Shown here: positions 1 through 12,560 of the stretch, piece by piece
How the letters are laid out: each line of letters begins with the position of its first letter
How positions within the stretch are numbered: position 1 is the first letter of the stretch
NCBI GenBank assembly: GCA_037833965.1
Contig: AP031357.1
Coordinates: 10,374,001-10,438,000, forward strand
Length of the DNA: 64,000 nt
DNA from: Marchantia polymorpha subsp. ruderalis
Taxonomy: Eukaryota; Streptophyta; Marchantiopsida; Marchantiales; Marchantiaceae
Direction of reading: 5' to 3'
Program-made: the position numbers and the translations under genes
The notes under the pieces: model-generated
What the model was told of the DNA's origin: nothing
The model's database searches: none
Seen by the model: the letters and a program-made list of their open reading frames with translations, nothing else

Positions 1-790
1 CTTCCCGTCTTACTACAAATACATCTCGAGCTCATGTGAGCCCATTACGAAGAATGACTTCACTGATAAAAACCCTTAGTCTCGTTCGCAGGTGAAGTCC
101 AATATGACGTTGTGCGACACGAACAGGCCTTTAGAACCTTGCCGCGAAGCCGTCAGGAGAGCACTAATATCGAACCTCAGGGAAAATACTGGGGAGTCGC
201 CAACAGCTGTCCTTTGCGCTTAAGTATATGTCGTCCATTCATGATTTCCGACCTGTATACACACAATATCATCAGTTATCGTCTTCATGAAATGCTAACC
301 AATGAATACAATCAGTTTTAAGGTTCAATGACGAAGAAAGGTCCTGATGATGTAGATTGACAAAACTTACTTATAGTGGTTCCTCCCACCCACGATACTT
401 TTAACGGTTGTCTTGTCAAAAGCCTGGATGGTCTGGATAGTATCAATACACTGGGATCTTTAAAGACCTGCCAAGTATCCATATGTCGTAAATCACACGC
501 AATCCATCTGAAAAGGAGAAATTTGCATAAGGCTTATTTCACGAGATACAGGGCCCTGCAAGGAATAAGTGTCTAAATATTTTTCACCAGGGTGAGAATC
601 TATTTCCTTCAGATTGCCTTCTTAATAGATATATGAAAATGTGAGAGTTACAGCACCACCGAAATATAAAGTAGACAAATTTTCACCTAACTGGCTCGAC
701 TTCGCTGTGGAAAAGCAGGAAACGACCAGAAGAATTTAAATTGGACTTACCAGGAGGCAACTTATGCAAGGCGTTATTTGTACTGTGAAC
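1..790. other. Flank beyond the RTEL1 stop codon; no gene established
   Basis: This stretch lies downstream of the RTEL1 stop on the minus strand and should include its 3' UTR. On the plus strand, a possible splice acceptor before position 90 is followed by two overlapping open frames of roughly 45 codons with reasonable composition. They could be the last exon of a gene entering from the left, but no family is recognisable and both frames are equally open. I see no RNA gene or repeat. Confidence 0.4.
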
Positions 791-3700
791 TTAATCGCCT
801 TGCTTTTTGTTCACAAGAGTTTTCCTACTTTTGGCGCTCAAACAAGACTTCAGAGCACTCTCTCCTTTCGCTTGTGCACTACCCTCTGCCTTGACACCGA
901 CAGTTTCCACTGAATCACAATAACATTAATAATAATAGATTCATTAGAGGCGGGCCTTCTTCAGGTTTCCACAAGAGATGAAAGCATCGGAGCAATCCAG
1001 GCAAACAGAGCACTGAGGAGTCAGCAGGCAAACGTCAAATTATCCATGAATCTACTTGCTCTAAGTAAAAGTATTTAACTTTCCACCTTAAAAGCAGAAC
1101 AATTGCTTACAACATATTATGGGTGCTCATCTTTGTCTTACCGGACTCGTATCCCAGTTCCGCACATTTCGCCGCTAGAAATTCTTCGTACAGCTGACGG
1201 TGTTGGGTAGGTATGAAATCGCCAAATCTGAGAGAGGTAAACGTTTATTGGCAGGAAACAGATTAATTCCGGTGATCCGGCTGTCCATCTTTGTTAAATA
1301 GACTTGGTGGACTTTCAGATTTTACGTCTTCTTGATTACAATAAGAGTTTTTAGATTTTTAGAGGGACGCTAGAGTGACTTCAAAGGCACGTAATGGCAT
1401 ACTAAGAACCAGCTAAGGTCAATAATTAATGACTTCCTATTATAGTTTGTCCTTTGTAGAGAGCTGAAGTAAGCGCTCATAGTCAAAGCCAGAGTTGCTT
1501 TCTGACCTGCGAAGAAGAAAGAGACGTTCTGGTGCAGAAAATAAGTTAGCCACAGCTTCAAGCAGGGTCGCCATGCTCATAAGTTGATCTTTGAGATGCC
1601 TCATGCACTCCAAGAATCGTTTGTACTCGACGACACTCAGATGGGCTTTCACCTGCACGAGTCGGTTGGCAAAAAGACAAATTTCAGACTAACTAACTAC
1701 AGTTTCCCCTCATAACACAAGTATAGAGGACCTTTCAGCTTAGGTCCCATACAAGTCGAGAGTCACACGTAAGCGACTTACATAATGCAATCACCGGAAA
1801 CAGACAGCCCGTCACAGTAACCACAAAGAGGAAGGAACAACAAAGAAAGATCGAACGAAAAGAATAAGACGGCTCCTCACGTTCCATCCCATAATTCATT
1901 TTACAATAAGTCTTGAAGGTAGAAATGTATATGAACCCTTTGAACTCCTTGACCGAGACAAACTGATCATGGATCGTATTCTTTCTTCACTAGGTTTGAA
2001 GATCGAGTCTTTACTTTCTCCAACCTCCGTTCCGACGTATGAACCCCAGACAAAAAAATGAAACAAACACTGAATACTCTGACACTATGAGGACCACCTG
2101 AATGACACTGTATTGTTGCACCAAGTGACTGCGCAATACCTCTTGTAGAAATGCAGCTGCATTTTTGGTTTTTCCATCCCTTGCAGGCTTAGAGACCGTC
2201 CCCGAAGTATTTGGAGCGTCCTTCGAAGACACGGCAGGCAGTTGCTCGGCGCAGCAGACGCCCTGCTTACTGCACGACTCTAAAGCTGGTTGTGCTATTT
2301 CTTCTGGTATCGTTACAGTTGCTTCAACTTTGGTCGAAGTATTCACCATTTCGACATTTTTTATCTCTGATACGCTGCTACCACCACATTCCGAGTTCTT
2401 TGTATTATCTATATCACGTGTTGCGACCTCAACTTCGCTCTTTATGTGTTTACAAAGACTCCAAGGCTTTTCAAAAGGCTCCTCCGTGAGCCTTCTCTTG
2501 CTGTTTAGAGTAGAACTTGCTATCTGACATGACACACTGGTCAATTTCTCAGGTATGGCTACTTCAACAGCTCTACTAGCACTTTCGAAGCCGTCCCTGA
2601 TCTTTTCACGGACGAACCCCGTAGTACTTCCTATTGCACAATTCGCAGAAACGATTGATAAAGAGCTCAATGTCTGATTGTTAGTCCTCGCGCGACTAGC
2701 GGCTAACATCTCTGACAATGTATAGCTACCTCCAGAAGGCCCAGTCCGTCCAAGTCTTCCACCTCCTGACAACGATGCCTGCAAAATATGTATGCCACCA
2801 AACTCGTGAGTCTTCCACTAGTACTCTGTACGCCTCAGAACCATGGACATCGTATTCTTTGTGGTAGCATAAGACAATCCCTTCTCTCCAACATGTCACC
2901 TTGTTCGAGCTGTCTAATCATCTCGGCGCCTTCTGAATTTGGTCGCTGACATTGCAAACAGATCTATTTACCATTGCTGAAGTTGACTTGCGGGTGAAGT
3001 CAGCAATCATTTCGCTTTGGCGGTTGGTTTGTTGTCGCGTAGGTTCGATATCTGCAAAGAGGTTTGAACCAGTTCAATTTAAGCGCAAGTAGGTCTCGAC
3101 GACCTTGCGGAAGGCAAGTTGCTATTTACAGACTCTTGATTTTTCGACCGAGTGAATTGCCCATGCAGTTTTACTTGAAATATGCTGTACTCGAATATAT
3201 TGCCTTTCCGAACCTGATACAGAATTTCTCCCGATTTCAATCTGGTTGCGATGAAGTCCACTTGGATCATTCTCTGAATTGTGTAGCACTGCTTGTGTCG
3301 TCGCCCCTGCTAATCACAACGTCATTAGATCCTCAAAGACTTCACGGAGAAGTCTGAAGATAAGTACCTTCGCCTCATCAACGAAAAAAAACTTCATAAC
3401 ACTTGACATAAGAGTACGAATTTGGGAAGAGGATATATAAGAGTTAGAGGGGTTGTAGGTGCAGTAGAAAGCAGTCCCGATCATTACAAGAATCACAAAT
3501 GTCACTGCTGAATGTCTGACACGTCTTAAGAAGTGCATTATGACCTTTCAAACCAGGACTTCCAGTGTCCTTGAAAGAAGAAGCTAACTAGTTAAGAAGA
3601 GTACACTTCCGTCTCAATGAGAGAGCGATGTGTAAACTCCCGTTCAAACTGTATCTTATAACGACGAAGAGACGGCATACCAGGCAATGGCACGTTCTTC

Positions 3701-6700
3701 AAAGACTTTGGAGCCGGAATAGATGCCTTGTCCTTGAAAAACCTTGTCAACGTAAAAGCTGCATCTCCAAACTTTGAGTAGCACTGCGCAAGGTCGGCAA
3801 GGTACAAAGCAAGACCACACACTCAGGCACTACACACTTCCTACTTGATCAAGGTGGAGGAAAGAAGATTAATCGTCACATGCTTATTCTGATTAAGAAA
3901 TCCTGGATAAAGATCGACGTGAGTGTCCTATTATTGATGTGGTTGGGATTTGATGTGTTCTATGAAGATCCATACCTTGATATGAGGTCTCAACCAGAGA
4001 GACATTTGACTCTGAGAGTTTCCTTGCCCAAATCTGCATTCGATGTCAAATTCAAAGCACCAGTCACTTAGCTCCGACTGGTATTTTGTGGAGAAAAGAA
4101 AAAACAACAATATCACATCCGACCTTTGTAGTTCCAGCAAACAAGTTTGCTGTCTGTGACCTTTTATATAATCTTCTAGATATATCACCACAGCTGAGAG
4201 CCCTTCGTGGAATGACATCGGCACCCAACATGGTCTTCAGGATATGACAGACACATACTAATCAGTAGTCCATACTGGTCCTATCAATAACATGATTTTC
4301 TCTGGAGTTTTTGGTGAACAGAACTTTTGAACTGGCTAGAGCTATATCCTGTTTAGTGAATTGTCTCGAATACATTTGGTGGAAAGCTTTGATTTCGACA
4401 GCGATGTCAACATTGTAATCAAGATGCATGAGGACGGTGCAAAGGGTCAGACAAAGATCGGAGGTTAAACACAAAGTGTAAAAACAAGACCTTTCATCAC
4501 AAAGGATGATAGCTCCATAATCATTTCGGTGACGTATAACCCGGCCTATGGCTTGATTCACAGCTCTGGCAGCCTGCTGAACATACCACTCTTCTCCTGT
4601 GATTCCCTGTGAGGAATTACAAGCCATGAAGTCTTAGCACGATCCGTTTACCAGACATAGATATGCTTATAACTACGTGCACACATACGGAATCATATAT
4701 CACAGAGCCAAAGGACAAATTGAGAACAACAAAACAAGGTGCAGTAGAGTCTGTTGAATTTTATCGACCGATGTCAAGTTTCAACCTACCTTGCGATTGC
4801 TGGTTTTTGTCCGAAGAGATTCGTCAAGATACTCTCTCTTCAAACGAACCTAAAAAGTGGAAATCAGTGGTCAGACTCGCGCCTAATAAAGCAAAATGAT
4901 CTACAGGTGTTGTGCGTTTCTAAGGGTAAATCTTCTCTTTACGATATGACAAAGCACGTTGATGAAGTCTTTGCGACAGATTCAGTAACCAAAGTTTCCT
5001 ATAGAGACTACAACAGAAGCCTGACCTTCATGATAGCCATTCACAACAGGAGAAAAATAAGATTTTACCTTGGGATCAGTTTTCATTGCGTAAGGTATTC
5101 CTGTAACAACGACTGCTCTTCCTGCCTGGTCTGCGAAGTCTAATCCTTCACTAACCTGGATGTGACATCAACTTTGGTCAAACTAGGCCTACAGCATCCT
5201 CATGAGTGTAAGTGCATACGGCAACTCCCGACAAAACGGATCATGAAACTGGTGTTCAATTGAAAGACTGACTCATTTAATGGCATTATTAATAATAATT
5301 AATAAGAATATAAAGACATGACTGGAATAGAGTTTCTGAATTTGAAGAAAGTAAGTAATGATATTCCAGAAAAAGCTGCTATATATCGCACTCATAGGTG
5401 TCTCTATAAATCTGCTCATAGGCCGGACAGACGCCAAGATGTAGTTTCGGAGAGGAGGCCTGCGGTTGTCAGAGCGCAATCCATTCTATTATCTTATGTC
5501 TGTCATTCTTAATTCATTCTATCTATTATATCTAAAGTTTGCATTTTGCAGTTGTGGGCACAACAAAGGATTACCAAACTCAGGCTAGTCCAGTCACCTC
5601 GTTTGGATGCAAAGGTGACAACACATGACCAAAGTTTAAGTTCCCACTAAAACCAACGAAATGACTGCTGTGTCTAAGAGTTTAAAACCAAGATCATGGT
5701 GAGAGCTAAACATACCTTCCCTCGACAGACAGCAAAGAACACAGCACCCGATGATGATGTGTCAGACAACTTGGCTATATAACTCTGCACATCAAGCAAG
5801 GAAGTAAGCATCATACAAATTTATGTCCGATGATTTCATTACAGCAAACAGATTGCTCTTCACAATCTGATCACTAGATCTAATGCTCCAACAGAACCAG
5901 GTCCTCCTCTCAATCCCACGTCCCTCTTATATGTACCTCGTTTGCTTGATTGAAAAGAGCTGATTCTCTTGGCTCCACCACTGGTTGTTTGAATTTCGAT
6001 ATTCTCTCCCAAATAGTACTTGAACTGACTGATGCCCCGGGAGGCTGAAACATTGTGCAAGTTGCTGCACTTGTCAGTTTTCACTTAAAGATTTGAAGCT
6101 CACTTTCTGATTAAACGTTGGGAATGGCAAGTTTGTGCATTTGTGTGTTCTGGAGGATGATCTCGACTCTATAGTGGAGACCGCATATCTCAAAACTGAC
6201 ATTCTATTCAAAGTTGACTTTCACGTACTAAAATTCGGCAGAAAACTTATGCCTACTGTAGGAACCTTGTGTTGCTAATTCAGGGTCCATACTTTCAAGA
6301 AATAATTGAGGGAAACGCAACGTCGACCACATAAGCCAACCTCATATCTCCACCTAATTTTCTCAATGACATTGTCATTAATTATCCTTAACATTGACAG
6401 TGTAGGCAAAACCTTACCAGAGATTGCCAGGCCTCAATACAGGAATTGAGAAGATGGTACGATGGGAAAAATACAAGCAACCCATCAGGGACAATTCGTG
6501 CGAAATTAACTGCACATCAGAACATGAAGATTCAGCACTTAATTACGACATGTAAGAAGTGGTCACCACCCATCTCTAACGCATAAAGATCAACAGAGAA
6601 AAGTATTCAAGACAGGTATAATGCGGTCACTTCAGTCAGAGCATTTTTCATTAACATTCACGGCAAGTCTTTATCATCAGTGACTTGAAAACTCAAGCTA

Positions 6701-9700
6701 GTCATCGGTCTATTTTAAAAATGCTACTCGCTAGAGACCACAAGATCAACTCCTAAAACCAACAGGCTATTAGGTGCGCTTCCCGGTTTTGAAGAGATAT
6801 GGCAAAAATCAGAAGTGAAGCCTATGCACCGGAAGACATTGTTGATACAACGAACCTATAGTGTTTCCCAGATCTTGCTTGTACTCTGGAGAGTCTCGTG
6901 TCTTATACGATGAATTCAATGCACGGCCTGATGGTCCAGAGGGTACCACTCCTACCCAGATCTGGCTCCCATCAATCACATGTGGATTCTCAAGTCTCAC
7001 GTTAAACGGCCTGCCAGGAGGTAACCAGAGGATGAGCTTTCTGTTGAAAAACTGTAGCTTACATCGTCAATGATCTATCTGCAATATTGTACCTTGAAAG
7101 ACATGTCATGTAATCTTCAACTTGGCCTTCAACACTCAAAGAGTCGTCAAGCCTTTCACATTAGGAAAGTACTTGGAAAAAAGTTTAATACTTTCATGTC
7201 TGTCGTGGCTAGGGGGTCCAGTATCTTAGACCCCGACTTACAAATTGTTCGTTTTCGTTATGGACAGAATCTGACGGTAACGTATTCCAAAAGATCGGCA
7301 GACTTAAAAACTAACTGTAACTTCCGTCCGGACATACTTTGTACCAAACTCCTTCCACCATCTATACCGAGATCTGTGAGTAAGCTTAACCAGAGTAACT
7401 GCTTACTTCATGCGGCAAAAGAAAGGACAATACGAAATTGAGTTGAATAGTTGAGCGGAGGACACTCTCTTACAAATTAAGTTCAATAGCGAAAGAATCA
7501 AGTGGAGCCAGTGTGCCTGAAGTCAAGATCACTGATCGTACACCCATTCTGGCAAACTCCTCCATTGCAATCCCAGGGTTGAAACACCACCAACTCAGTG
7601 TACGCACAACCTTCCCACCAGCACCTTTGTCGAATAGGAAAACGTTGGATCAACATGGCAGGCTTTTCTAACAAGATAAGTCGATCATGATATACACTTA
7701 TGATAAAGTTAGTATCAACTTTTCCTTAACACTTACCTTTACGGCCACTTTTTTCTCCTTCCCTGTTGCGCGATTCATGAATATGAACCTGCAAAATACC
7801 ATAAGAGTCACGATAGGTTTTACCACGTTAAAACGCCGAGACTGATCGTTTTCCATAAACCGGATGACGATGACACAAACTCTTTGATTTCGGTACTGAA
7901 GTTGTATCAACAGACACCAAATGTCTCGCTAGCTTACCTGTCACCTACGTAGGGGCGAAGGAGCAGTTTGATATTCCTGTTTTAAGGCAACCTTTGACAT
8001 TGGGGATGAGGACCACCACCGCCGCCAAGAGTGAAGGAGTGATTCAGAAGTTGGAAAACATCCAGGACTGATATACGTAGAAACTTTCTTCACTTAAGCT
8101 AACAGCGGCAACTTCTGGGACAGTACTTACCCTGTAACAGTTGGAGTGAGAAGTTTCAGAACCTCGGAAGATTAGCCGTAAAGCATCTCGGAGAGAGTGA
8201 AGTCGGTATGTTGTCCCTGAGGATCTCGCAGGCCCTCTGGCTCCCGTGCTAGCCTCTGTTGTTTGTTAAAGAAACATTCCCAGTTATCATGAAGGTACTC
8301 AGATTCTTCCTATTCACCAGCAGCTCTCAAATCGGTCTCAAGACATATATTTCCGTTACCAGATTAAAGGCAGAAGCTAAAGAAGTACATGTGCTCCCAG
8401 TATAAAGCTCTTATGCAGTGAAGATACACAAGTGTTTGCAAAGTCTTCTCTACAGCTGTCACTCGGGAGAGCATGTGATTTCCCTCGTTACCATCTTCGA
8501 GGAGACTCGTTGCCTGTTCGATGGTGTCGATGAGCATAGCCGCTGTCTCCCAGTTAATCTTCATAGAGGCCAAGAATTCATATATATACGATCCGGGACG
8601 AGTAAACCCCAGCTCACTGGAATCAATAGTAACTTCGTTGATTCTTTTCTCAAGCTCGAGTAGAAGGGCTGCAAGACCATACTGACAAGCAGTCAGTCAA
8701 AAGGCAGCAAAGCTCGAGCAAGTACCTATACTAGGACTACAACCGGGACGACTTATAACCCCATATGCAGAACTGGTGGCAATATGTGCAAGCACAATCC
8801 AGTTGTAAAAGCGACAAGAAACGACTATCTAGACCTATAGAACGTTGATGGTAAACGAGCACTTTCCATTTGTCTAGCACATCGGAGAGTGAAGGTAGTA
8901 CCTCTAAGCACGGCGAAATTGTCAGGATCCATTGAGGAGTCAGCCGCATTGTCTTGACCTCTGTGTGAGATTGCGAGATCAACACACTGTTTTGCTTCCG
9001 CAATGCAGGCTGTCAAGTGTGTGGACGGCAAATCAAACGACGCTGCATCTGCACAGAGACCTTCCTACGGGCGGTAAAGTCAACCATATTTCAGTAGAGG
9101 GAGATGCGTTTCAAATAAATCAAATGGTGATGATAAGGTACAGCTAAAGTCGCTACAAATGCAAGAGGCTCTGAAGAAACATTTCTGTCAGCAATAGGGT
9201 CGTAAGTAAGAGTTCAAAACCATTCTAGCAAGTGACCAGTTAGATTGAAAAACTCATTAGCTGCAACTGTTGAATGTTCATGTCCCTTACAGCAGATCCG
9301 ACAAGATCAGTCTTTGCGATGTCGTTTAGGACTCACCAGATTATGCGCTTCATCAAATATAAGTACAGTCTTTTCCCAGCTTATACCAGTCAAAGATCTC
9401 CGATTTTCCTTATCAATAAGGTAGTTGTAAGGTAAGAATAAAATATCTGCCGAGCTGTGGAGTTCACGTGAGAGATAGTACGGACACCTGCACTCCGATG
9501 CAGAGGGATATCAAGACAAACTAATTGTAGAAAAAACGAAATAACGTATTTGGACTAGCTACAAACAGTACGAATATAAACTCTGCAACATTATCGAACA
9601 AACAGTTGGTGCCAAGGTCAAAATACAAGTGATCAAACAGTGTAGTACGGAACCTACGGTCCTTGTGTTTTGCCAATATTCACCAGATCTTCAATGTCAA

Positions 9701-11047
9701 TAGGATCCAGGCCAAGTTCAGGATGGGATTTCATGTAGTCTGCACAAAAATTCTGGGTCAGTGGCCATCAAAGTAATTTTAAGACTTTCATACATCCCAT
9801 CAAGTTTGACAGAACTGCATGGACTTACTCTAAAATATAAGTAGACCTCGTGGCCGAAATTTTGCATTAAATAATAAACGGGTGAAATTACGCTTCCTGT
9901 TCAGCTTAGGCCGGCATTTACATCCCATCCCTTCTAGGAATGACTAACTAGAACTCAGATGGCAATGGTTTTATTGCTGATTATTTACTTTCAGCTACTT
10001 TTCGTGTGTCACCACGTCCTCAGCAACCACTGAGAAGAGCCCCAGATACGATTCTTACTGTACGGACAAAAGTATATTCTGTAACTCTTGCTAGTGAGAA
10101 TGAGAAGGGTGATTACTTACCAGCCACGCGGTTTTGATGGTTACATGATCTTTCTTTGCAAATAGCACGGCAAGCCTGTGTTTGTGCCCTTCCCCGCATA
10201 AGCTGCACATCCTTGTGAATGCACATTTGCTCTCTTGAACCAAGAATTATCATTTTTGGCCTGTGCATAGAACGGTGGTCAAGTATGACTTGTGAGCAAC
10301 ATTCCCATGATGATGTACTAGGACGTTAGGAAACGAGATAACATTTGTCACGATACACAATTTTTAGTAAAACGAATATTTGCTCTCGCTGTCTTCAGGA
10401 TTTCTGAAGGAGGATGATTTGATTTCATTTGAAACAAAAAATATAAACCCTTTCTTTATTGGTAAAGTTCAGAATTATTAGTACCTGTAAGAGGTCGCTT
10501 TTAGTTCCCTGATGACTTGCTGGAGCTGACTGTGGGTACGGGAAGCATATAATATTGTGGGGAGTTTCGGTCTGTTGATCTCTGGGGATGTCAAGGAATC
10601 GTCTTGGGTTGACATACCCTTCCCGATCGTAGCAGCTGCAGCCGGGGAAAGACTTTCTCGCCATGCTAACGTTGCACAAAGCAAGCATAATGTCTTTCCG
10701 GTTCCAGTTGGACTCTCTAGTAGAGCATTGGAACCCTGGATATCAACATCAACCAGAGGAATAAGATTCCGAACCGACCAGCATAGATCAAAGTACATAT
10801 GTTTCAAAACTCCAGGGACCTTTGTAGACTTCATCCTCACACCGTCCTGTAGATTCTGCTTTAGTTCACAATAAGTGCTCTTCATTCAGATGGACGATAA
10901 AGGCTTTTCAGTACAGATAACAGCGAAGTATTTGAGAAAATGCACCTGCTGCAGCGCGTGGATCACACGCTCCATGTAAACCAGTTGACAGTCGTACGCA
11001 TTGTAAGGGAACTGGACATTGATTCCTCCAAGTTTGTAGGTAGGCAT
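791..11047 (-). CDS. RTEL1: RTEL1-type DNA helicase (regulator of telomere elongation helicase 1), multi-exon
   Basis: An XPD/FANCJ-family 5'-3' Fe-S helicase that, in known members, dismantles D-loops and T-loops in the nucleus to protect telomeres and limit recombination. Exons read on the minus strand: 10946-11047 (start [20 protein letters not shown]), 10485-10735 (Walker [10 protein letters not shown], motif Ia ASRTHSQL), 10121-10260 ([13 protein letters not shown] and Fe-S cysteines), 9658-9739, 9337-9487 ([15 protein letters not shown] box), 8902-9047, about 8418-8668, 8131-8216, 7737-7788, 7474-7624 ([14 protein letters not shown]), 6856-7010 ([18 protein letters not shown]), 6419-6509 ([10 protein letters not shown]), 5716-5784 (FFAVCRGK), 5069-5155 ([20 protein letters not shown]), 4790-4849, 4491-4606 (motif [21 protein letters not shown]), 3976-4033, 3607-3783, 3214-3273, 2972-3051, 2098-2778, 1507-1652, 1142-1227 ([20 protein letters not shown]) and 791-909. 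The C-terminal exons form a harmonin-homology-like domain as in animal RTEL1. Phases agree at most junctions. Small exons near 9.17 kb, 5.8-6.3 kb and 3.3-3.5 kb remain unresolved. Identity is very secure. Confidence 0.95.
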
Positions 11048-12560
11048 GATCTCTTTCAGAACCGTGATCCAGATAACGAGCTTTCCTCTGCTCCTTTAGC
11101 ATTCCAATTCGACCCCTCTTCTTCCTGATCGGCAAATTCCACACATTCTTGTCCGATCATCCACTATCCAGAGCAGTGCTGTAAGTGGAAGTGGAAGTGG
11201 CAGATTTTTCAAATACAAATCCGTCAACTCACGGTTGGCGGGTACAATACAATGAATTTGACACCATTGTGTATCCGACATACTGTCAAGAAACCTGTGA
11301 TTCAGAGCTCCAGAGTCCGTTGTAGAGCTCCCCGCAGACATTCATCCACCTGCCTGGAAGAATCACTGATCCTCAATCCTGGACCAGTACAAACATTCTC
11401 AAAATGATTTTCCATTTGCCTAAAAATGGAAGACAATCTGACCGAGTGGATTCACTTGCTCGCCGCAAATACATAAATGCAACACAGTCCATCACTCATG
11501 ACTCAGGATCTTCAGAACAGCGAATCTAAGTTATGAATTTCCGTCGATCCGGCGCTGTCACACAACTATGAAATGCTGGCAATCTCTAGAATCATCTGCT
11601 TCCAAATTTTACTTGATAACAGTCCATGTCTTCAACTACAGTTCTGTTTCCACCGAGAGATACCACGATTTCGAAGCTTTCCTCATGCTGACAGATAAGC
11701 TACTTGTGAAGATTAAATGATCCAAAGTATCCAGGAGATCGTCTAAACAAGTGTCAATCTGTACAAGACCGTGTGAAGACGATTTGAAAGACATCCAAAC
11801 TTCCGAATTCTGTCTCTAGCAGAATTAAAAATCTATCTCGATTCCACGCCCTTCCCTCAATTTGCGGCAACCCGAGCAAACATGAAGAATTTACACAACT
11901 CATTCCCAACCGCCTCAACAGGAGCAGAGACCAAATCAGTACCGGTGGTAAGAACGAGTCGCAAAATGCAAAATGCACATGCACATGCGCCCCTCCTCCA
12001 ATCCACCGGCCGAACCGACCACAAACCAACAACAATTGGACACTATGCTCCTCGTCTACACATCATTCGAGAAAAATCCACGCTACACTGGCTGGCAAGA
12101 GCCGACACTCAGCTCGAGAGTTACATTCAGATCTCGAGAATCCATAGCAATGGCGTTGGGCCGACCATCAAATCAAGCGTGCCGAATTCGGAGCTGGGCG
12201 TCAATTGCCGAGCGCCTGCTTCAAAGTGCCGAGCGTCGAATTTGGCGCCAATGTCCGAGCCACTGCTGCCACTTCCTACTGCGCACAATTGCGTACCCGG
12301 TATCGGACGATCACCGCGTCTTCTATCTCACGTCGTTCTTTAATGTGGTGGACGCAGGAAGCGTCATTGTGAAGCTGCTGACTTTGATCGTCGTCATCGC
12401 GACTTTAGTCTTCACTTACCACAAATGCCTTCTAATTTGTTTCTTTATTATTAGTTGTTGGCACGATTCGATTTTCTGCGGTTTGATACCAAGGCTGGCG
12501 CAACATACTTTTCAGCCCAATACATCCACGAATGGCATTTAAACTTTAATTCATTTTGCA
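11048..12560. other. RTEL1 upstream region
   Basis: Sequence upstream of the RTEL1 start codon on the minus strand, presumably holding its promoter and leader. Several open frames exist on both strands, the longest 189 codons at 11973-12542 on plus, but none shows family similarity and they overlap in conflicting frames. I see no convincing TATA box. One palindromic E2F-like site is listed separately. Confidence 0.4.
12241..12251. promoter_or_regulatory. Palindromic E2F-like site TTTGGCGCCAA
   Basis: The core TTGGCGCCAA reads the same on both strands and matches the E2F/DP consensus (TTTSSCGC). Plant replication and repair genes are commonly E2F targets, which would suit RTEL1, but this site is about 1.2 kb upstream of its start codon, so the link is inference. 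Several GCCGAGCG-like words lie within 60 bases on its left. Confidence 0.3.

Noticed and set aside
2165-2527. 120-codon plus-strand open frame
   Set aside because: It lies opposite a long RTEL1 exon (2098-2778) and is its antisense shadow.
11973-12542. 189-codon plus-strand open frame with a hydrophobic segment
   Set aside because: No family similarity, overlaps other open frames, sits in an RTEL1 upstream region, and has no supporting splice or codon pattern.
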